A stretch of DNA of 64,000 nt. Origin: an uncultured Blastocatellia bacterium (GTDB taxonomy: Bacteria > Acidobacteriota > Blastocatellia > Chloracidobacteriales > Chloracidobacteriaceae). The notes below the pieces were generated by a model. The model did not search any database and had not been told where the DNA came from. It saw only the letters and a program-made list of their open reading frames with translations. The stretch's first letter is position 1, and the number at the start of each line of letters is the position of its first letter. Shown here one piece after another: positions 34,312 through 43,717 of this stretch. The position numbers and the translations under genes were made by a program. The stretch covers positions 1-64,000 of the forward strand of contig CALGZC010000028.1 in NCBI GenBank assembly GCA_937934745.1, given 5' to 3'.

Positions 34312-35952
34312 CTATTCGGCAGTGGTCGCCAACTGACCGGCGGCACGCTTGATCTCAAGGTGGACGCCTAGACCGTTGAGCAATGAGGCAATACCGACAT
34401 ATCCATAGCCAACCACAAAGATGGAAAGAAACGGGAGGACGCCCCAGATGCGACTGTGCACGGCATAGGCCGTCGTCAGGATGAAGTAAAACGCCATGCC
34501 GATTTCAAGAATGGGCAACCACCCCATGTTCCGACGGTACTTCTTATGCTGCCATGCCTTAGCGGTTGATGTAGCGTCAATGGCATATTTTGGCGTCCTC
34601 ATAAAACTGCTCTGAATACCTAGTAAAGCCTCTAAAACAGCTTTTGCATTGCTGATCGAGATGCCGACGCCGATGGCCATCGCGAGATAAATCATCAGTA
34701 GATCCTTCCAACGTCGGCCGTGCAACTCCTTGAGCGATACAAAGTAGTATGACGTGACGGAAAAGGTGGAAAGTAGAAGAAACGGTACATCCAAAAGCAT
34801 CAGGTGAAACAAACCTTGATTGTACCGTACGATCAGAATCGGGAGATGAAGCAGATGAAATACAATCATCAACGGGTAAATCAAGTTCCCCGAAAGATGA
34901 AAGAATGTTTCGACCTTGGCATGCAGCGGCAAATTCAAACCGCCCAGGCGTGGAAGAATTTTGAGGGCAACTTGCGTATATCCCTTCGCCCAACGGCGCT
35001 GTTGAACCTTGAAGGCATTGATGTCCACCGGTAACTCGGCGGGGACATCTTCATCGAGAATGTACACAAACTTCCAGCCCAGCAGCTGCGCGCGGTAACT
35101 TAAATCCGTGTCCTCGGCCAGTGTATCCGCCTGCCAGCCGCCTGACCATTCGATCGCTTCCCGTCGCCACATGCCGGCCGTTCCGTTGAAGTTGAAAAAA
35201 CCGCCGCTCCGATGCCGGGCCGTGTGCTCAACGACAAAATGACCGTCCAGCATGACGCTCTGCACACGTGTCAGCAGGTTGTAATCGGCGTTGAGGTGAC
35301 TCCACCGGAACTGAACAACACCAACCCGTGGCTCTGTGAAGTAATGAATCATCTTGCGGATGCAGTCCGGCTTCGGCTGAAAGTCCGCGTCAAAAATGAG
35401 AATGAACTCCCCTTTGGCCACTTTGAGACCTTCGCTCAGCGCCCCGGCTTTGAAGCCCCGGCGGTCGGTCCGGTGCAAGTAAACGATGTCCACACCTTGC
35501 GCGGCATAGCGTTCTACAGCCGACCGGGCAATGGCCTGTGTTTCATCGGTTGAGTCATCGAGAACCTGAATCTCCAGCTTGTCTTTTGGGTAGTCCAAAG
35601 CTACACAGGCTGCCAGCAGTCGTTCGACGACATACATCTCATTGAACAGGGGTAGCTGGACCGTAACATGCGGGAGATGTTCTTCGTCAAAGTAGGCTTT
35701 TGGCTTTGGACGGAAACTGTGGTACTTCAGAAAGAGGTAGGTGATTCTAAGCCGGTATGCCCCATAGACGGCCAGAATGAAGAGTAAGCCGAAGTAGAGA
35801 ATGAGGATCGTCCAGTCCAGAGTATCTGACGTGTAGAGATAACTGATGTTATTTGTCCTTGAAAATTTCTCCAGCCCGGGGATTTCCTGAAGTGTGAACC
35901 ACCAACTGTGGTCCTGCTCTCCAAAAGATATTATGTACATAAATGCCGTCAT
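34312..35952 (-). CDS. Processive membrane glycosyltransferase, family 2 (CesA/CslA-like)
   Basis: A 546-residue integral membrane enzyme that would transfer sugars from a nucleotide-sugar, possibly making a beta-mannan or glucomannan-type polysaccharide. Motifs: QLPLFNEMYVVERLL, QVLDDSTDETQ (D, first Asp), FDADFQPKPDC (DxD), LAEDTDLSYRAQLLGW (TED-like) and QQRRWAKGY (QxxRW). One membrane segment precedes and several follow the catalytic domain. Its ATG lies in the TGA of the sigma-54 regulator upstream (ATGA overlap), so it is expressed with it. Substrate is not determined by the sequence. Confidence 0.88.
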   Translation of the reverse strand: MTAFMYIISFGEQDHSWWFTLQEIPGLEKFSRTNNISYLYTSDTLDWTILILYFGLLFILAVYGAYRLRITYLFLKYHSFRPKPKAYFDEEHLPHVTVQLPLFNEMYVVERLLAACVALDYPKDKLEIQVLDDSTDETQAIARSAVERYAAQGVDIVYLHRTDRRGFKAGALSEGLKVAKGEFILIFDADFQPKPDCIRKMIHYFTEPRVGVVQFRWSHLNADYNLLTRVQSVMLDGHFVVEHTARHRSGGFFNFNGTAGMWRREAIEWSGGWQADTLAEDTDLSYRAQLLGWKFVYILDEDVPAELPVDINAFKVQQRRWAKGYTQVALKILPRLGGLNLPLHAKVETFFHLSGNLIYPLMIVFHLLHLPILIVRYNQGLFHLMLLDVPFLLLSTFSVTSYYFVSLKELHGRRWKDLLMIYLAMAIGVGISISNAKAVLEALLGIQSSFMRTPKYAIDATSTAKAWQHKKYRRNMGWLPILEIGMAFYFILTTAYAVHSRIWGVLPFLSIFVVGYGYVGIASLLNGLGVHLEIKRAAGQLATTAE

Positions 35953-37355
35953 TTGATGTTATAGTTTTTGATCTTGCTGTTGAGAGTAGTTGGGTTCAGC
36001 CCAAGGAGCTTGGCAGCCCGGCTCTGGTGATTGCGCGTCAGTTCCAGCGCCCGCCGAATGAGTTCAATTTCAAACTGCGCCACCACATCGTAGAAATGAA
36101 TGCCCTGTGAGATGTCCAGCTGTGAAGATAGCCAGCCGCTGGGTAAGTTCGTTCGCGAGCCTTTTGCCGGGGTATTCAGGATTTCATCACGCAGGCACTC
36201 TACGGTCAGCGAGTTGGTGCGCGAGATGACGACTGCACGCTCGATGACGTTCTCCAGCTCACGGACATTGCCGGGAAAAGGATAGGCTTCCAGCAGCGCC
36301 AGTACGTCGGGAGCAATGTCTTCGGACATGTGGCGCTGATTTTCGGCGTTATACTTGCGAATAAAATGCCGCGCCAGGGGTAAAATATCCTCCGGCCGCT
36401 CCCGCAGAGGTGGAATCCTAATCGTGATGACATTGAGGCGGTAGAACAGATCCTCGCGGAATTTGCCCTCTTGCACGGCTTGCTTCAAGTCGAGGTTTGT
36501 AGCGGCAACAATGCGCGTATCTACCCGGTGGGGCGTGGTCTCGCCCAGCGGAATGAACTCACGCTCCTGAATCACGCGCAGCAACTTACTCTGGGTTTCA
36601 AAAGCGATATTGCCGATTTCATCGAGAAACAGCGTCCCGCCGTCGGCAATGTCAAACAGCCCCTTCTTGGCCGTAAACGCACCGGTAAAAGCGCCGCGGG
36701 CATGCCCGAAGAGTTCGCTCTCCAAAAGCTCCGTGGGGATGTTGCCGCAGTTGACCGGAACAAACTGGCCGGATTTAGCACGCGGACTTGCGAAATGGAT
36801 GGCACGGGCAATGAGTTCCTTACCAGTACCGGATTCTCCTTGAATCAACACCGTCGTCCGGGCCGGCGCAATCTGTTCGACCAGGGATAGAATGTCGCGC
36901 ATGGCAGCGCTCCGCGCCACGATGCCATGCATTTCGGCGCTTTGCTGCAACGTCCGCTTTAGCTGCGCGTGTTCCTCATCCTTGTGCCGCCGCCGGACAC
37001 CGGCTTCAACGACACGCAGAATGTCGCTGTTCTCAAAAGGTTTGCGGATGCAGTTAAATGCGCCCCGCTGCCAGGCCGCGACTGCCGTTTCAAAGGTGGC
37101 ATAGGCGGTGATCATAATCACCACTGCCTCCGGGTCGTGTTTAAGTAGGGCGTCTAACGTCGCCAACCCACCCATGCCGGGCATGGAGACATCCAGCAGC
37201 ACCACATCGAAGACATGTCCACGGTATAGCTCAAGGCCTTCTTCACCTGTTCGGGCAAGCTTGACGCTGTAGCCTGCACTTGAGAGCAGGGTTTCCAGCA
37301 CGTCGCGCATGACCTCTTCATCATCTATGACCAGCAACGAACCTTTTCTCGGCAT
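35949..37355 (-). CDS. Sigma-54 dependent response regulator, NtrC/PilR-like
   Basis: A 468-residue transcription factor. The receiver has DDEE near residue 11, phospho-acceptor Asp55 (LLDVSMPG) and KPF. The AAA+ domain has Walker A GESGTGKELIA, the sigma-54 contact motif GAFTGA, Walker B GGTLFLDEIG and the R-finger region LYRLNVITIRIPPLRER. A Fis-type helix-turn-helix lies at the end (NHQSRAAKLLGLNPTTLNSKIKNY). It activates sigma-54 promoters; the likely sensor is the kinase at 32471-34258. It is coupled to the glycosyltransferase by an ATGA overlap and follows aroA by 32 bases. Confidence 0.92.
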   Translation of the reverse strand: MPRKGSLLVIDDEEVMRDVLETLLSSAGYSVKLARTGEEGLELYRGHVFDVVLLDVSMPGMGGLATLDALLKHDPEAVVIMITAYATFETAVAAWQRGAFNCIRKPFENSDILRVVEAGVRRRHKDEEHAQLKRTLQQSAEMHGIVARSAAMRDILSLVEQIAPARTTVLIQGESGTGKELIARAIHFASPRAKSGQFVPVNCGNIPTELLESELFGHARGAFTGAFTAKKGLFDIADGGTLFLDEIGNIAFETQSKLLRVIQEREFIPLGETTPHRVDTRIVAATNLDLKQAVQEGKFREDLFYRLNVITIRIPPLRERPEDILPLARHFIRKYNAENQRHMSEDIAPDVLALLEAYPFPGNVRELENVIERAVVISRTNSLTVECLRDEILNTPAKGSRTNLPSGWLSSQLDISQGIHFYDVVAQFEIELIRRALELTRNHQSRAAKLLGLNPTTLNSKIKNYNIK

Positions 37356-37387
37356 CGCGCCTCTCTCGCAACCTGCCCGCGGCAGGG

Positions 37388-38695
37388 CTACCCCTGAAGC
37401 TGTTCCAGGCAGGTAAAAAAGTCTGGAAACGACACCCGAACGCAGGCCGCGTCGTCAAGCGTGGTTGGGCCGGCAGCCACCAGCGCCGCAACAGCAAAGG
37501 CCATGGCAATACGGTGATCGCCCGCGGTGTGGATAGCCGCACCACGTAACCGCTGGCCACCGGAGACGGTCAAGCCATCCGGACGCTCTTCCACAACGGC
37601 ACCCATGGCACGCAGGTTGCTCGCCGTCAGCGCCAGACGATCGCTTTCTTTGACGCGCAGCTCTCCGGCGTCGGCAACGTCGAGACCGGCGAAGTGTGCG
37701 CCAAGGACAGCGAGGATTGGGATTTCGTCAATGGCGTTGGCAGTCAGGGCGCCAGATACCTGGAAAGGCCGCACCGGACGCGGTGTTGCAGGCGTGATGC
37801 GGAGGTCCCCAACCGGCTCGCCACCCTCAAAACGGGGATTGATCACGTTAATCTCCACGCCGGCATTGCGCAGCACCGTCAGAAAGCCGGTGCGGGTGGG
37901 ATTCAATCCAACGTTTTCGATGCTTAGGTCAGCTGCCGGCAGCATCAAACCGGCGGCAATGAAAAATGCCGCGGCCGAAAAATCACCTGGCGCACGCAAC
38001 CGCCCTGGACTGCGCACCGGCACACCGCCGACCACCGTGCAGGCAGCCTGCTGAACGTCCACCGAAACCCCAAACGCGCCCAGCAAGCGCTCCGTATGGT
38101 CACGGGTTGGAGTCAGCTCGATGATCGTTGTCTTGCCGGTGGCAAACAGCCCGGCCAGCAATAGGCAAGATTTGACCTGTGCGCTGGCCATCGGCACTTC
38201 ATAGGTGATCCCCTGTAAGCGGCCACCTCGGATGGACAGCGGCGCAAAATTGTCCTCCGTGGCAATCACCACCGCCCCCATGCGGCGCAGCGGCTCAATA
38301 ATGCGCCGCATCGGCCGGCGGCGCAGTGAAGCATCGCCGGTCAGAGAGGTTTCAAACGGCTGTCCGGCAACTACCCCTGCCAGTAAACGGATGGTTGTCC
38401 CAGAATTGGCCGCATCGAGTGGCGTCGGACTCGGCCGCAGGCCCGTCCGACCCACCCCACTGACAACCACCTCCGACGCCACCGTGCGGATGCCGACACC
38501 TAACCGCCTTAGGCAGTCTAAGGTCGCCGCACAGTCGGCGCTGTCAGAGAAGTTTTCCAGTGTGGTGTCCCCATCGGCAATGGCCGCCAACATCGCCATC
38601 CGATGCGAAATGGATTTGTCACCGGGCAGCTGAACCCGCCCGAACAAACGGCGGGCCGGTTCAAGACGCCGCACCATAGCGGACTCCACCGTCAC
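37388..38695 (-). CDS. aroA: 3-phosphoshikimate 1-carboxyvinyltransferase (EPSP synthase)
   Basis: A 435-residue enzyme of the shikimate pathway that joins phosphoenolpyruvate to shikimate-3-phosphate. Motifs are LPGDKSISHRMAML at the N-terminus, LDAANSGTTIRLLAG, LTGDASLRRRPMRRI and ASAQVKSCLLLAGL. The NSGTTIR form resembles class II enzymes rather than the NAGTAMR class I form. GTG 38695 overlaps the prkA stop (GTGA), while an ATG at 38677 is possible. It is an essential housekeeping gene in an unexpected operon with prkA and a sigma-54 regulator. Confidence 0.94.
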   Translation of the reverse strand: MTVESAMVRRLEPARRLFGRVQLPGDKSISHRMAMLAAIADGDTTLENFSDSADCAATLDCLRRLGVGIRTVASEVVVSGVGRTGLRPSPTPLDAANSGTTIRLLAGVVAGQPFETSLTGDASLRRRPMRRIIEPLRRMGAVVIATEDNFAPLSIRGGRLQGITYEVPMASAQVKSCLLLAGLFATGKTTIIELTPTRDHTERLLGAFGVSVDVQQAACTVVGGVPVRSPGRLRAPGDFSAAAFFIAAGLMLPAADLSIENVGLNPTRTGFLTVLRNAGVEINVINPRFEGGEPVGDLRITPATPRPVRPFQVSGALTANAIDEIPILAVLGAHFAGLDVADAGELRVKESDRLALTASNLRAMGAVVEERPDGLTVSGGQRLRGAAIHTAGDHRIAMAFAVAALVAAGPTTLDDAACVRVSFPDFFTCLEQLQG

Positions 38696-40623
38696 CGTGA
38701 CAGCAGGCTACCGACGTAGTTGAGCAACTCATTGGCGCTCTCGGGTGTGTAGCCATGCTTTTTCACCAGTCGATCAATGACCTCGTTAATGCGGCGCAAC
38801 TGATCGGCATCCGGCGACTTGGTTGAGGTTGTAATTTTGACAATGTCCTTGAGATCGGCAAAGATTTTCTTCTCAATGGCCTCCTTGAGGCGCTCGTGCG
38901 ATGTGTACTCAAAACGCTTGCCTTTGCGGGCGTACGTTGAGATTCGAATCAGGATTTCCTGCCGGAACATGTTCTTGGCGTTTTCTGAAATCCCGATCTG
39001 TTCCTCAATCGAACGCATGAGGCGTTCATCCGGTTCCATTTCCTCTTCGGTAATGGCATCCTTGATCTTCTCTTTGTTGCAGTAAGCCTCCACATTGTCG
39101 AGGTAGTTGTCGCAGATGCTCTTTGCCATTTCCTCGAAGGAGTAAACGAAAGCTCGCTGCACTTCGGTTTTAGCTATTTCGTCATATTCCTTCCGTACCA
39201 GCGTCAGCAGATTAAGATACCGCTCACGCTCTTCCGGTGTAATGCCTGTGTGCTGATCAAAGCCATCACGGATGGCGCGCAGGGCATCAATCGGCGTGAT
39301 GTATTTCTTCGATTCCTGCACCAGCGCACTTGACAGACGGTTGATAATGTAGCGCGGTGAAATGCCAAACATTCCCTCGCGAACCGTTTCGGCTTTCAGC
39401 TCTTTGACATCCTTGCTCTTGAAGCCGTCAACATCCTCCCCGTCGTAGAGTTTCATCTTCTTGATCAAATCCACATTGGCACGCTTGGGCTGCTCGAGCC
39501 GCGTCAGTACAGCAAACATTGCTGCAACGCGCAGGGTGTAAGGCGCAATGTGGACACCCTGCAGGCTGCTTTGTGAAAGCAGCTTCTTATAGATGCGTTC
39601 TTCCTCTGAAACCTTGAGGTTGTAGGGGACCTTGATCATGATGATCCGGTCCTGCAAGGCTTCATTTTTCTTGTTGCCGACAAAAGCCAGGTACTCATTC
39701 TCATTCGTATGCGAAATAATAACCTCGTCGGCGTAGATCATGGCGTACCGGCCGGTCTTGATCGCTTGCTCCTGGGACAGCGTCAGCAGCGAATACAGGA
39801 ACTTTTCATCGCACTTGAGGATTTCGATGAACTCCATCATGCCCCGATTGGCGACGTTGAGTTCACCATCGAAGCGATAGGCGCGCGGATCGCTTTCCAC
39901 ACCGACTTCGCCGATGGTGGAAAGGTCAATTGAGCCGGTCAGTTCAGAGACATCCTGGGATTTGGGATCGCTCGGTGCGAACGTCCCGATCCCCACACGG
40001 TCCTTTTCGGAGAAGACAATCCGCTCCACAATGACATCTTCGTGGCGGCCCTTGTAGGTGTGCTCTAAGTCGTAACGTGCCTGCGGGCTGAGTTCACCCT
40101 CAATGTAAATCCCATAGTGTTTCTGGATTTCGGGACGCAATTCCTGTGGGATCAGGTGCATCGGATCGCCGTGCATCGGATCACCCTTGATGGCGTAAAC
40201 GGCACCCTCCTCTGTGCGCGTCCACTTCTCCAGTCCGCGCTTGAGCAGGGTCACGATGGTGGACTTACCACCCCCGACCGGCCCCATCAGCAGCAAAATC
40301 CGCTTGCGCACCTCTAAACGCTGTGCAGCGGACTTGAAATACTCAACCAACTGCTCAATAGCCTCATCAATGCCAAAGAGTTCCTCACTGAAGAAGTTGT
40401 AGCGCGTAACCTCGTCGCGCGTTCCCGGATTGATGACCGTCGTACCGGCGGCCAAAATCATGTCGCAGATGCGGGCGTGCGCCAGTTGCGTCAGTTTGGG
40501 CCGCTTGACCGCCATCTCGAAGTACTCGCGGAAGGTCCCCTCCCAATGTAGTGAAGCGCGATCCCGGCGGTGCGCTTCCAAAAGTTGGGTAATATCGGGC
40601 TTTGAAGGTGCAGTATCAGACAT
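38692..40623 (-). CDS. prkA: Serine protein kinase PrkA
   Basis: A 643-residue PrkA-family protein: an AAA-like N-terminal domain with Walker A GPVGGGKST near residue 115 and a C-terminal kinase-related domain. Conserved segments are YKGRHEDVIVERIVFSEKDRVGIGTF, MMEFIEILKCDEKFLYSLL, IIMIKVPYNLKVSEEERIYKKLL and GISPRYIINRLSSAL. PrkA proteins relate to stress and nitrogen or carbon metabolism; some act as AAA+ proteases. The ATG 40623 (MSDTAPSKPDI) is chosen; an upstream frame adds an unlikely leader through a repeat region. SpoVR and YeaH partners, common with PrkA, are not seen here. Confidence 0.93.
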   Translation of the reverse strand: MSDTAPSKPDITQLLEAHRRDRASLHWEGTFREYFEMAVKRPKLTQLAHARICDMILAAGTTVINPGTRDEVTRYNFFSEELFGIDEAIEQLVEYFKSAAQRLEVRKRILLLMGPVGGGKSTIVTLLKRGLEKWTRTEEGAVYAIKGDPMHGDPMHLIPQELRPEIQKHYGIYIEGELSPQARYDLEHTYKGRHEDVIVERIVFSEKDRVGIGTFAPSDPKSQDVSELTGSIDLSTIGEVGVESDPRAYRFDGELNVANRGMMEFIEILKCDEKFLYSLLTLSQEQAIKTGRYAMIYADEVIISHTNENEYLAFVGNKKNEALQDRIIMIKVPYNLKVSEEERIYKKLLSQSSLQGVHIAPYTLRVAAMFAVLTRLEQPKRANVDLIKKMKLYDGEDVDGFKSKDVKELKAETVREGMFGISPRYIINRLSSALVQESKKYITPIDALRAIRDGFDQHTGITPEERERYLNLLTLVRKEYDEIAKTEVQRAFVYSFEEMAKSICDNYLDNVEAYCNKEKIKDAITEEEMEPDERLMRSIEEQIGISENAKNMFRQEILIRISTYARKGKRFEYTSHERLKEAIEKKIFADLKDIVKITTSTKSPDADQLRRINEVIDRLVKKHGYTPESANELLNYVGSLLSR

Positions 40624-40670
40624 GGCAGCGACTCCCGTCACAGACGATGAGATGCAAGAATCCAGCGCAA

Positions 40671-40705
40671 GCAGCCTGCGCGCAGCCTGCGTTGGGTGCG
40701 CAGGC
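40671..40705. repeat. REP-like tandem and inverted repeat before prkA
   Basis: GCAGCCTGCG is repeated at 40671-40680 and 40682-40691. The second copy's GCCTGCG (40685-40691) pairs with CGCAGGC at 40699-40705, giving a perfect seven-base stem with a seven-base loop. It lies in the gap between divergent prkA and the PIN gene. The GCAGGC/GCCTGC core is shared with the repeat at 61163-61207. Confidence 0.55.
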
Positions 40706-40781
40706 CATCTGATAGAAAAGTATGGGCGCATTCGGCGTCAGCGTCAATTGTCGAACAGATGGAAAGGCTTGTCAGTTACCG

Positions 40782-41246
40782 GTGAAACTAACGCTCTACC
40801 TTGAAACATCCGTAGTCGGGGCATACCTTGACAATGATGACCCTTTCCGGCGCGATCTCACCTTGCGCTGGTGGGAGTATGACATGAACGAATACGAGGC
40901 GTTTGTCTCGCCTCTGGTGCGCCACGAGCTTGAACAACTGGCAGAACCACACCGGTCGGCCTACCTCAACTTGATCCGCCCGTTGCCACAGCTTCCCGTT
41001 CGGGACGAGGCCGCCATGCTGGCCACAGGTTACGTCGGCTGCGGTATTTTTCAGCGGCGCTTCCTCGCCGATGCCTTTCACGTCGCGCTGGCTTCGGTCC
41101 ACAACATTGACTTTTTCGTTACCTGGAACTTCGGGCATATTGCCAGCATTCACCGGCAGGCACGTGTGCGGCGATATAACCTGACAAGCGGCTTTCCCTG
41201 CCCGATGATTGTAACCCCGGAGTTTCTGGTCCACACCGGCCTATGA
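40782..41246 (+). CDS. PIN-domain protein (VapC-like)
   Basis: A 154-residue putative ribonuclease of the PIN family. It begins with LTLYLETSVVGAYLDND, the form with ETS found in one PIN subgroup, then SPLVRHELEQL (conserved Glu) and RRFLADAFHVALASVHNIDFFVTWNFGHI (Asp-rich end). Such proteins are toxins of type II toxin-antitoxin pairs or RNA-processing enzymes. No small antitoxin ORF is seen directly upstream, so it may be an orphan. The GTG start at 40782 is favoured by the typical beginning VKLTLYLET. Confidence 0.75.
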   Translation: MKLTLYLETSVVGAYLDNDDPFRRDLTLRWWEYDMNEYEAFVSPLVRHELEQLAEPHRSAYLNLIRPLPQLPVRDEAAMLATGYVGCGIFQRRFLADAFHVALASVHNIDFFVTWNFGHIASIHRQARVRRYNLTSGFPCPMIVTPEFLVHTGL

Positions 41247-41315
41247 ACAATCCACCAGCACGTCTCCTCAGGGTCAGCTCGACCTCAACAGCGCCAACAA
41301 GCGCAAAGAGCAACT

Positions 41316-42432
41316 ATGAAACGGGTTCTCCTGGTTGAAGACGACACCACCATCGCGCAACTGACCGCCAACTGGCTCAACCAACATCCAGATGGTTTTT
41401 CCGTGCTGACGGCCAAACACGGACGGGAGACACTTGACCTCTTGGCGTGCCATCCCGTGGACATCGTTGTGAGCGACCTGCACATGCCTGTGATGGACGG
41501 GTTTGAGCTAATTGCTCATCTTCATGAGCGAACAGATCAACCTCCCCATCATTATCATGACTGCCATGGTTGTCAGTGATGTCGAACGCCGTCTCCAGCC
41601 CATCGGGCCGCTGCCGATCCTTCGGAAACCTCTAAGCGTTACAACACTGTATCACGTGATCTGCAATGAGCTGAACGCACAGCGGCAGGGCACGATTCAG
41701 GGACTGACACTGTCTTCATTCCTGCAACTGCTCGAGGTCGAACGCAAAAGTTGCGTTCTGCGCGTTGTCGCCGAGGGCCAGGTCGGCTATCTCTACTTCA
41801 ATGACGGTGAGCTGATCCATGCCGAAACCGGCACCCAGGAGGGGCACGCGGCAGACTACGACATCCTGGTGTGGGAAGGCGTCAAACTCCAGATGACACC
41901 GTTGCCGGCCATCCTGCCGCCGCGTACGCTCCACGACCGGCTGACGGGTCTGTTGATGGAAGCTTTTCGGCAACGCGATGAGGCAGAGGAAGCTCGCCGC
42001 CAAACGCTTCTGGCGAATTCAAGTGCCTTCTCGGATTCGACTGCCCTGCTGGAAGCTGCATGGGCCGGCGCCGCCCAAACGGCAGAGACCGCCCTGCTCA
42101 CTACGCCGGACGCCACCAACCCGCCTCCCGATCGGCAGGCCACAACGTCTGACCTCCGCACTGCCGAGTTCCTGCTCACCCTTGCCGACCGCCTGCTCCA
42201 GACGCCGGTCGAAGACACCAAAACCTACGCCGTTGTGCCGGAACTGCGCCGCCATATCGAAGGCTATGCCTTGAACCAGCAGAGTGTGACGTTCTTGCGT
42301 TTGTTCGACGGGCGCCGGACGCTCAGTGAACTGCTTTCCACCGCATCTTCCGACGCGCTGGCTTTTCTGTTCCTGATCGGGGGCATGCGTGCGGCCGGTC
42401 TGCTGCAGGAAGTTGCCACACCGGCAGACTGA
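41316..42432 (+). pseudogene. Receiver-PATAN (DUF4388) response regulator split by a frameshift
   Basis: Frame one (41316-41579) encodes the first part of a receiver (LLVEDD, VVSDLHMPVMDGFELIAHL with phospho-acceptor Asp) and runs into a stop. The continuation IMTAMVV, then PILRKPLS with the receiver's conserved Thr-type and Lys positions, is in the next frame (from about 41524, ATG at MSEQINLP) and flows into a PATAN/DUF4388 domain (LTLSSFLQLLEVERKSCVLRV, YLYFNDGELIHAETG) and a 180-residue tail. Deleting one base near 41520-41525 joins both halves. It may be a sequencing error, a true inactivation, or two coupled ORFs. PATAN regulators act in surface motility and phototaxis in other bacteria. 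Confidence 0.8.
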
Positions 42433-42575
42433 AAAGTGACGTAAACTGTCCATAGTTAAGTGACCAGGTGAGAAAAAAAACAGTGACTTCATAGAAATTT
42501 CGGCATATCCTCCTCCTACGCGACATTGGGACGCACTGCACGGCGCACAGTCCGAAGGTTTTACCAAGGAGACCT

Positions 42576-43460
42576 ATGTCAAAAGACGACCTTTCACTTT
42601 CTCCGACATCCGCAGCACCGGAGCAGCAGGTGCGGCACGGTTTAGAACAGCTCCCCACTCTAACGCGGCTTCTATACCGTTGGTGTGTCGGACTCATCAA
42701 CCGCACCCTTGAGCGCTTTCCCGGTCTCCAGCACGGTCTCACCCGCCTAGAGGCGGCGGAGACAACCATCCGCCGGCTCCGGCTGGAACGCGATGAGGCA
42801 CTGGGCTTCCTTCGTGAACGCAATAACGAGTTGGCGCATTACGACACGGCGCTTCGCAACCTGCTGGCGGCAGCCGGTGAAGTCAGTCGCGACTTAGACG
42901 CCATCCGGCAATCTGCCCTTGTACATCAGACGCGCATCGTTGAGCATATCAACCAGTTGGTTAACCATATTCTTCAACTCCAGCACAGCCTGCAGGTGGC
43001 AGCCTCGGATATGCAGGAAGCACAGACGGAACTCGATGCCGTGACATTGGCTGTTCGCCACTATCAGGCGCGGGTTGAACACCTGACGCAACAACTTCAG
43101 CAGAGCCTTTGGGAAGCATCGCTCGACATGGCCGCAATCGGGACTGAACTGGATGGCATTACCTCGGCTTTCCGTGACCACCAAGCCCAACTCGATCGTC
43201 GAATCGGGCTGAAAGACATGGCGTTGCTGAACCTGCTGGATGCCTCACGGCAGGCAGAAGCCGAATTGGACCTGCTTACCCAACAGGTCCAACGCCACCA
43301 GAAGGTTTTTTCGCGGACCTACCACGCAGCTCTAGCCGAAAACAATCGTTTATCGCAAGAGTTGGAAACCATTGTCGCAGAAGTTGCCCAGACCAACAGC
43401 CTCACGGCCGCGCACATTCAGGCGCTTGAGGCCGAACTCGCCGCCCTGCGCGCACGATAG
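42576..43460 (+). CDS. Coiled-coil protein of unknown function
   Basis: A 294-residue soluble protein with no recognised catalytic domain. After a short disordered start it is largely helical, with long heptad-like stretches (RLEAAETTIRRLRLERDEALGFLRERNNEL, about 65-95, and ILQLQHSLQVAASDMQEAQTELD, about 130-155) and an internal resemblance between ASDMQEAQTELDAVTLAVRHYQARV and SLDMAAIGTELDGITSAFRDHQAQL, suggesting a duplicated helical unit of about 45 residues. A strong AAGGAG lies 6 bases before the ATG. It follows the receiver-PATAN gene by 143 bases and may belong to the same pathway. Function unknown. Confidence 0.75.
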   Translation: MSKDDLSLSPTSAAPEQQVRHGLEQLPTLTRLLYRWCVGLINRTLERFPGLQHGLTRLEAAETTIRRLRLERDEALGFLRERNNELAHYDTALRNLLAAAGEVSRDLDAIRQSALVHQTRIVEHINQLVNHILQLQHSLQVAASDMQEAQTELDAVTLAVRHYQARVEHLTQQLQQSLWEASLDMAAIGTELDGITSAFRDHQAQLDRRIGLKDMALLNLLDASRQAEAELDLLTQQVQRHQKVFSRTYHAALAENNRLSQELETIVAEVAQTNSLTAAHIQALEAELAALRAR

Positions 43461-43546
43461 TTGCGCGCAATGGTTACAACAGCCTGGTAGGCAAACAGTC
43501 TCGGCCGGGGAGTCGGCCGAAAACAGTGCGTGGTGAGCCGAACGCT

Positions 43547-43620
43547 GGACGCTGAAAACGGACGCTGACAGGCAGTGGACGCTGATAGCGTCAGGGGAGG
43601 ACGCTGATGGCGTCAGGGGA
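43547..43620. repeat. Four GGACGCTGA direct repeats, two with dyad symmetry
   Basis: GGACGCTGA occurs at 43547-43555, 43560-43568, 43577-43585 and 43599-43607. The last two belong to adjacent 22-base units (43577-43598 and 43599-43620) differing in one base, and each contains GACGC...GCGTC, so each can form a small hairpin or bind a dimeric regulator. They lie about 100-170 bases upstream of the photosynthesis-like cluster beginning at 43718. A role in its control is inference. Confidence 0.7.
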
Positions 43621-43717
43621 ACCGGGGCTTCCCAGTAACGACTGAGGATGGTCAAGAACCGTCCCAAAGGAGCGATACCCTGAATCCAGTACCGAATCCC
43701 CCCATTAGAACAACGTT

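Noticed and set aside
40624-40781. Antitoxin gene partner for the PIN protein
   Set aside because: No small ORF with an RBS in the gap; it is filled by repeats.
43461-43717. CRISPR array made of the GGACGCTGA repeats
   Set aside because: Units are 9-22 bases, spaced irregularly or directly abutting, without spacers of constant size and without cas genes.
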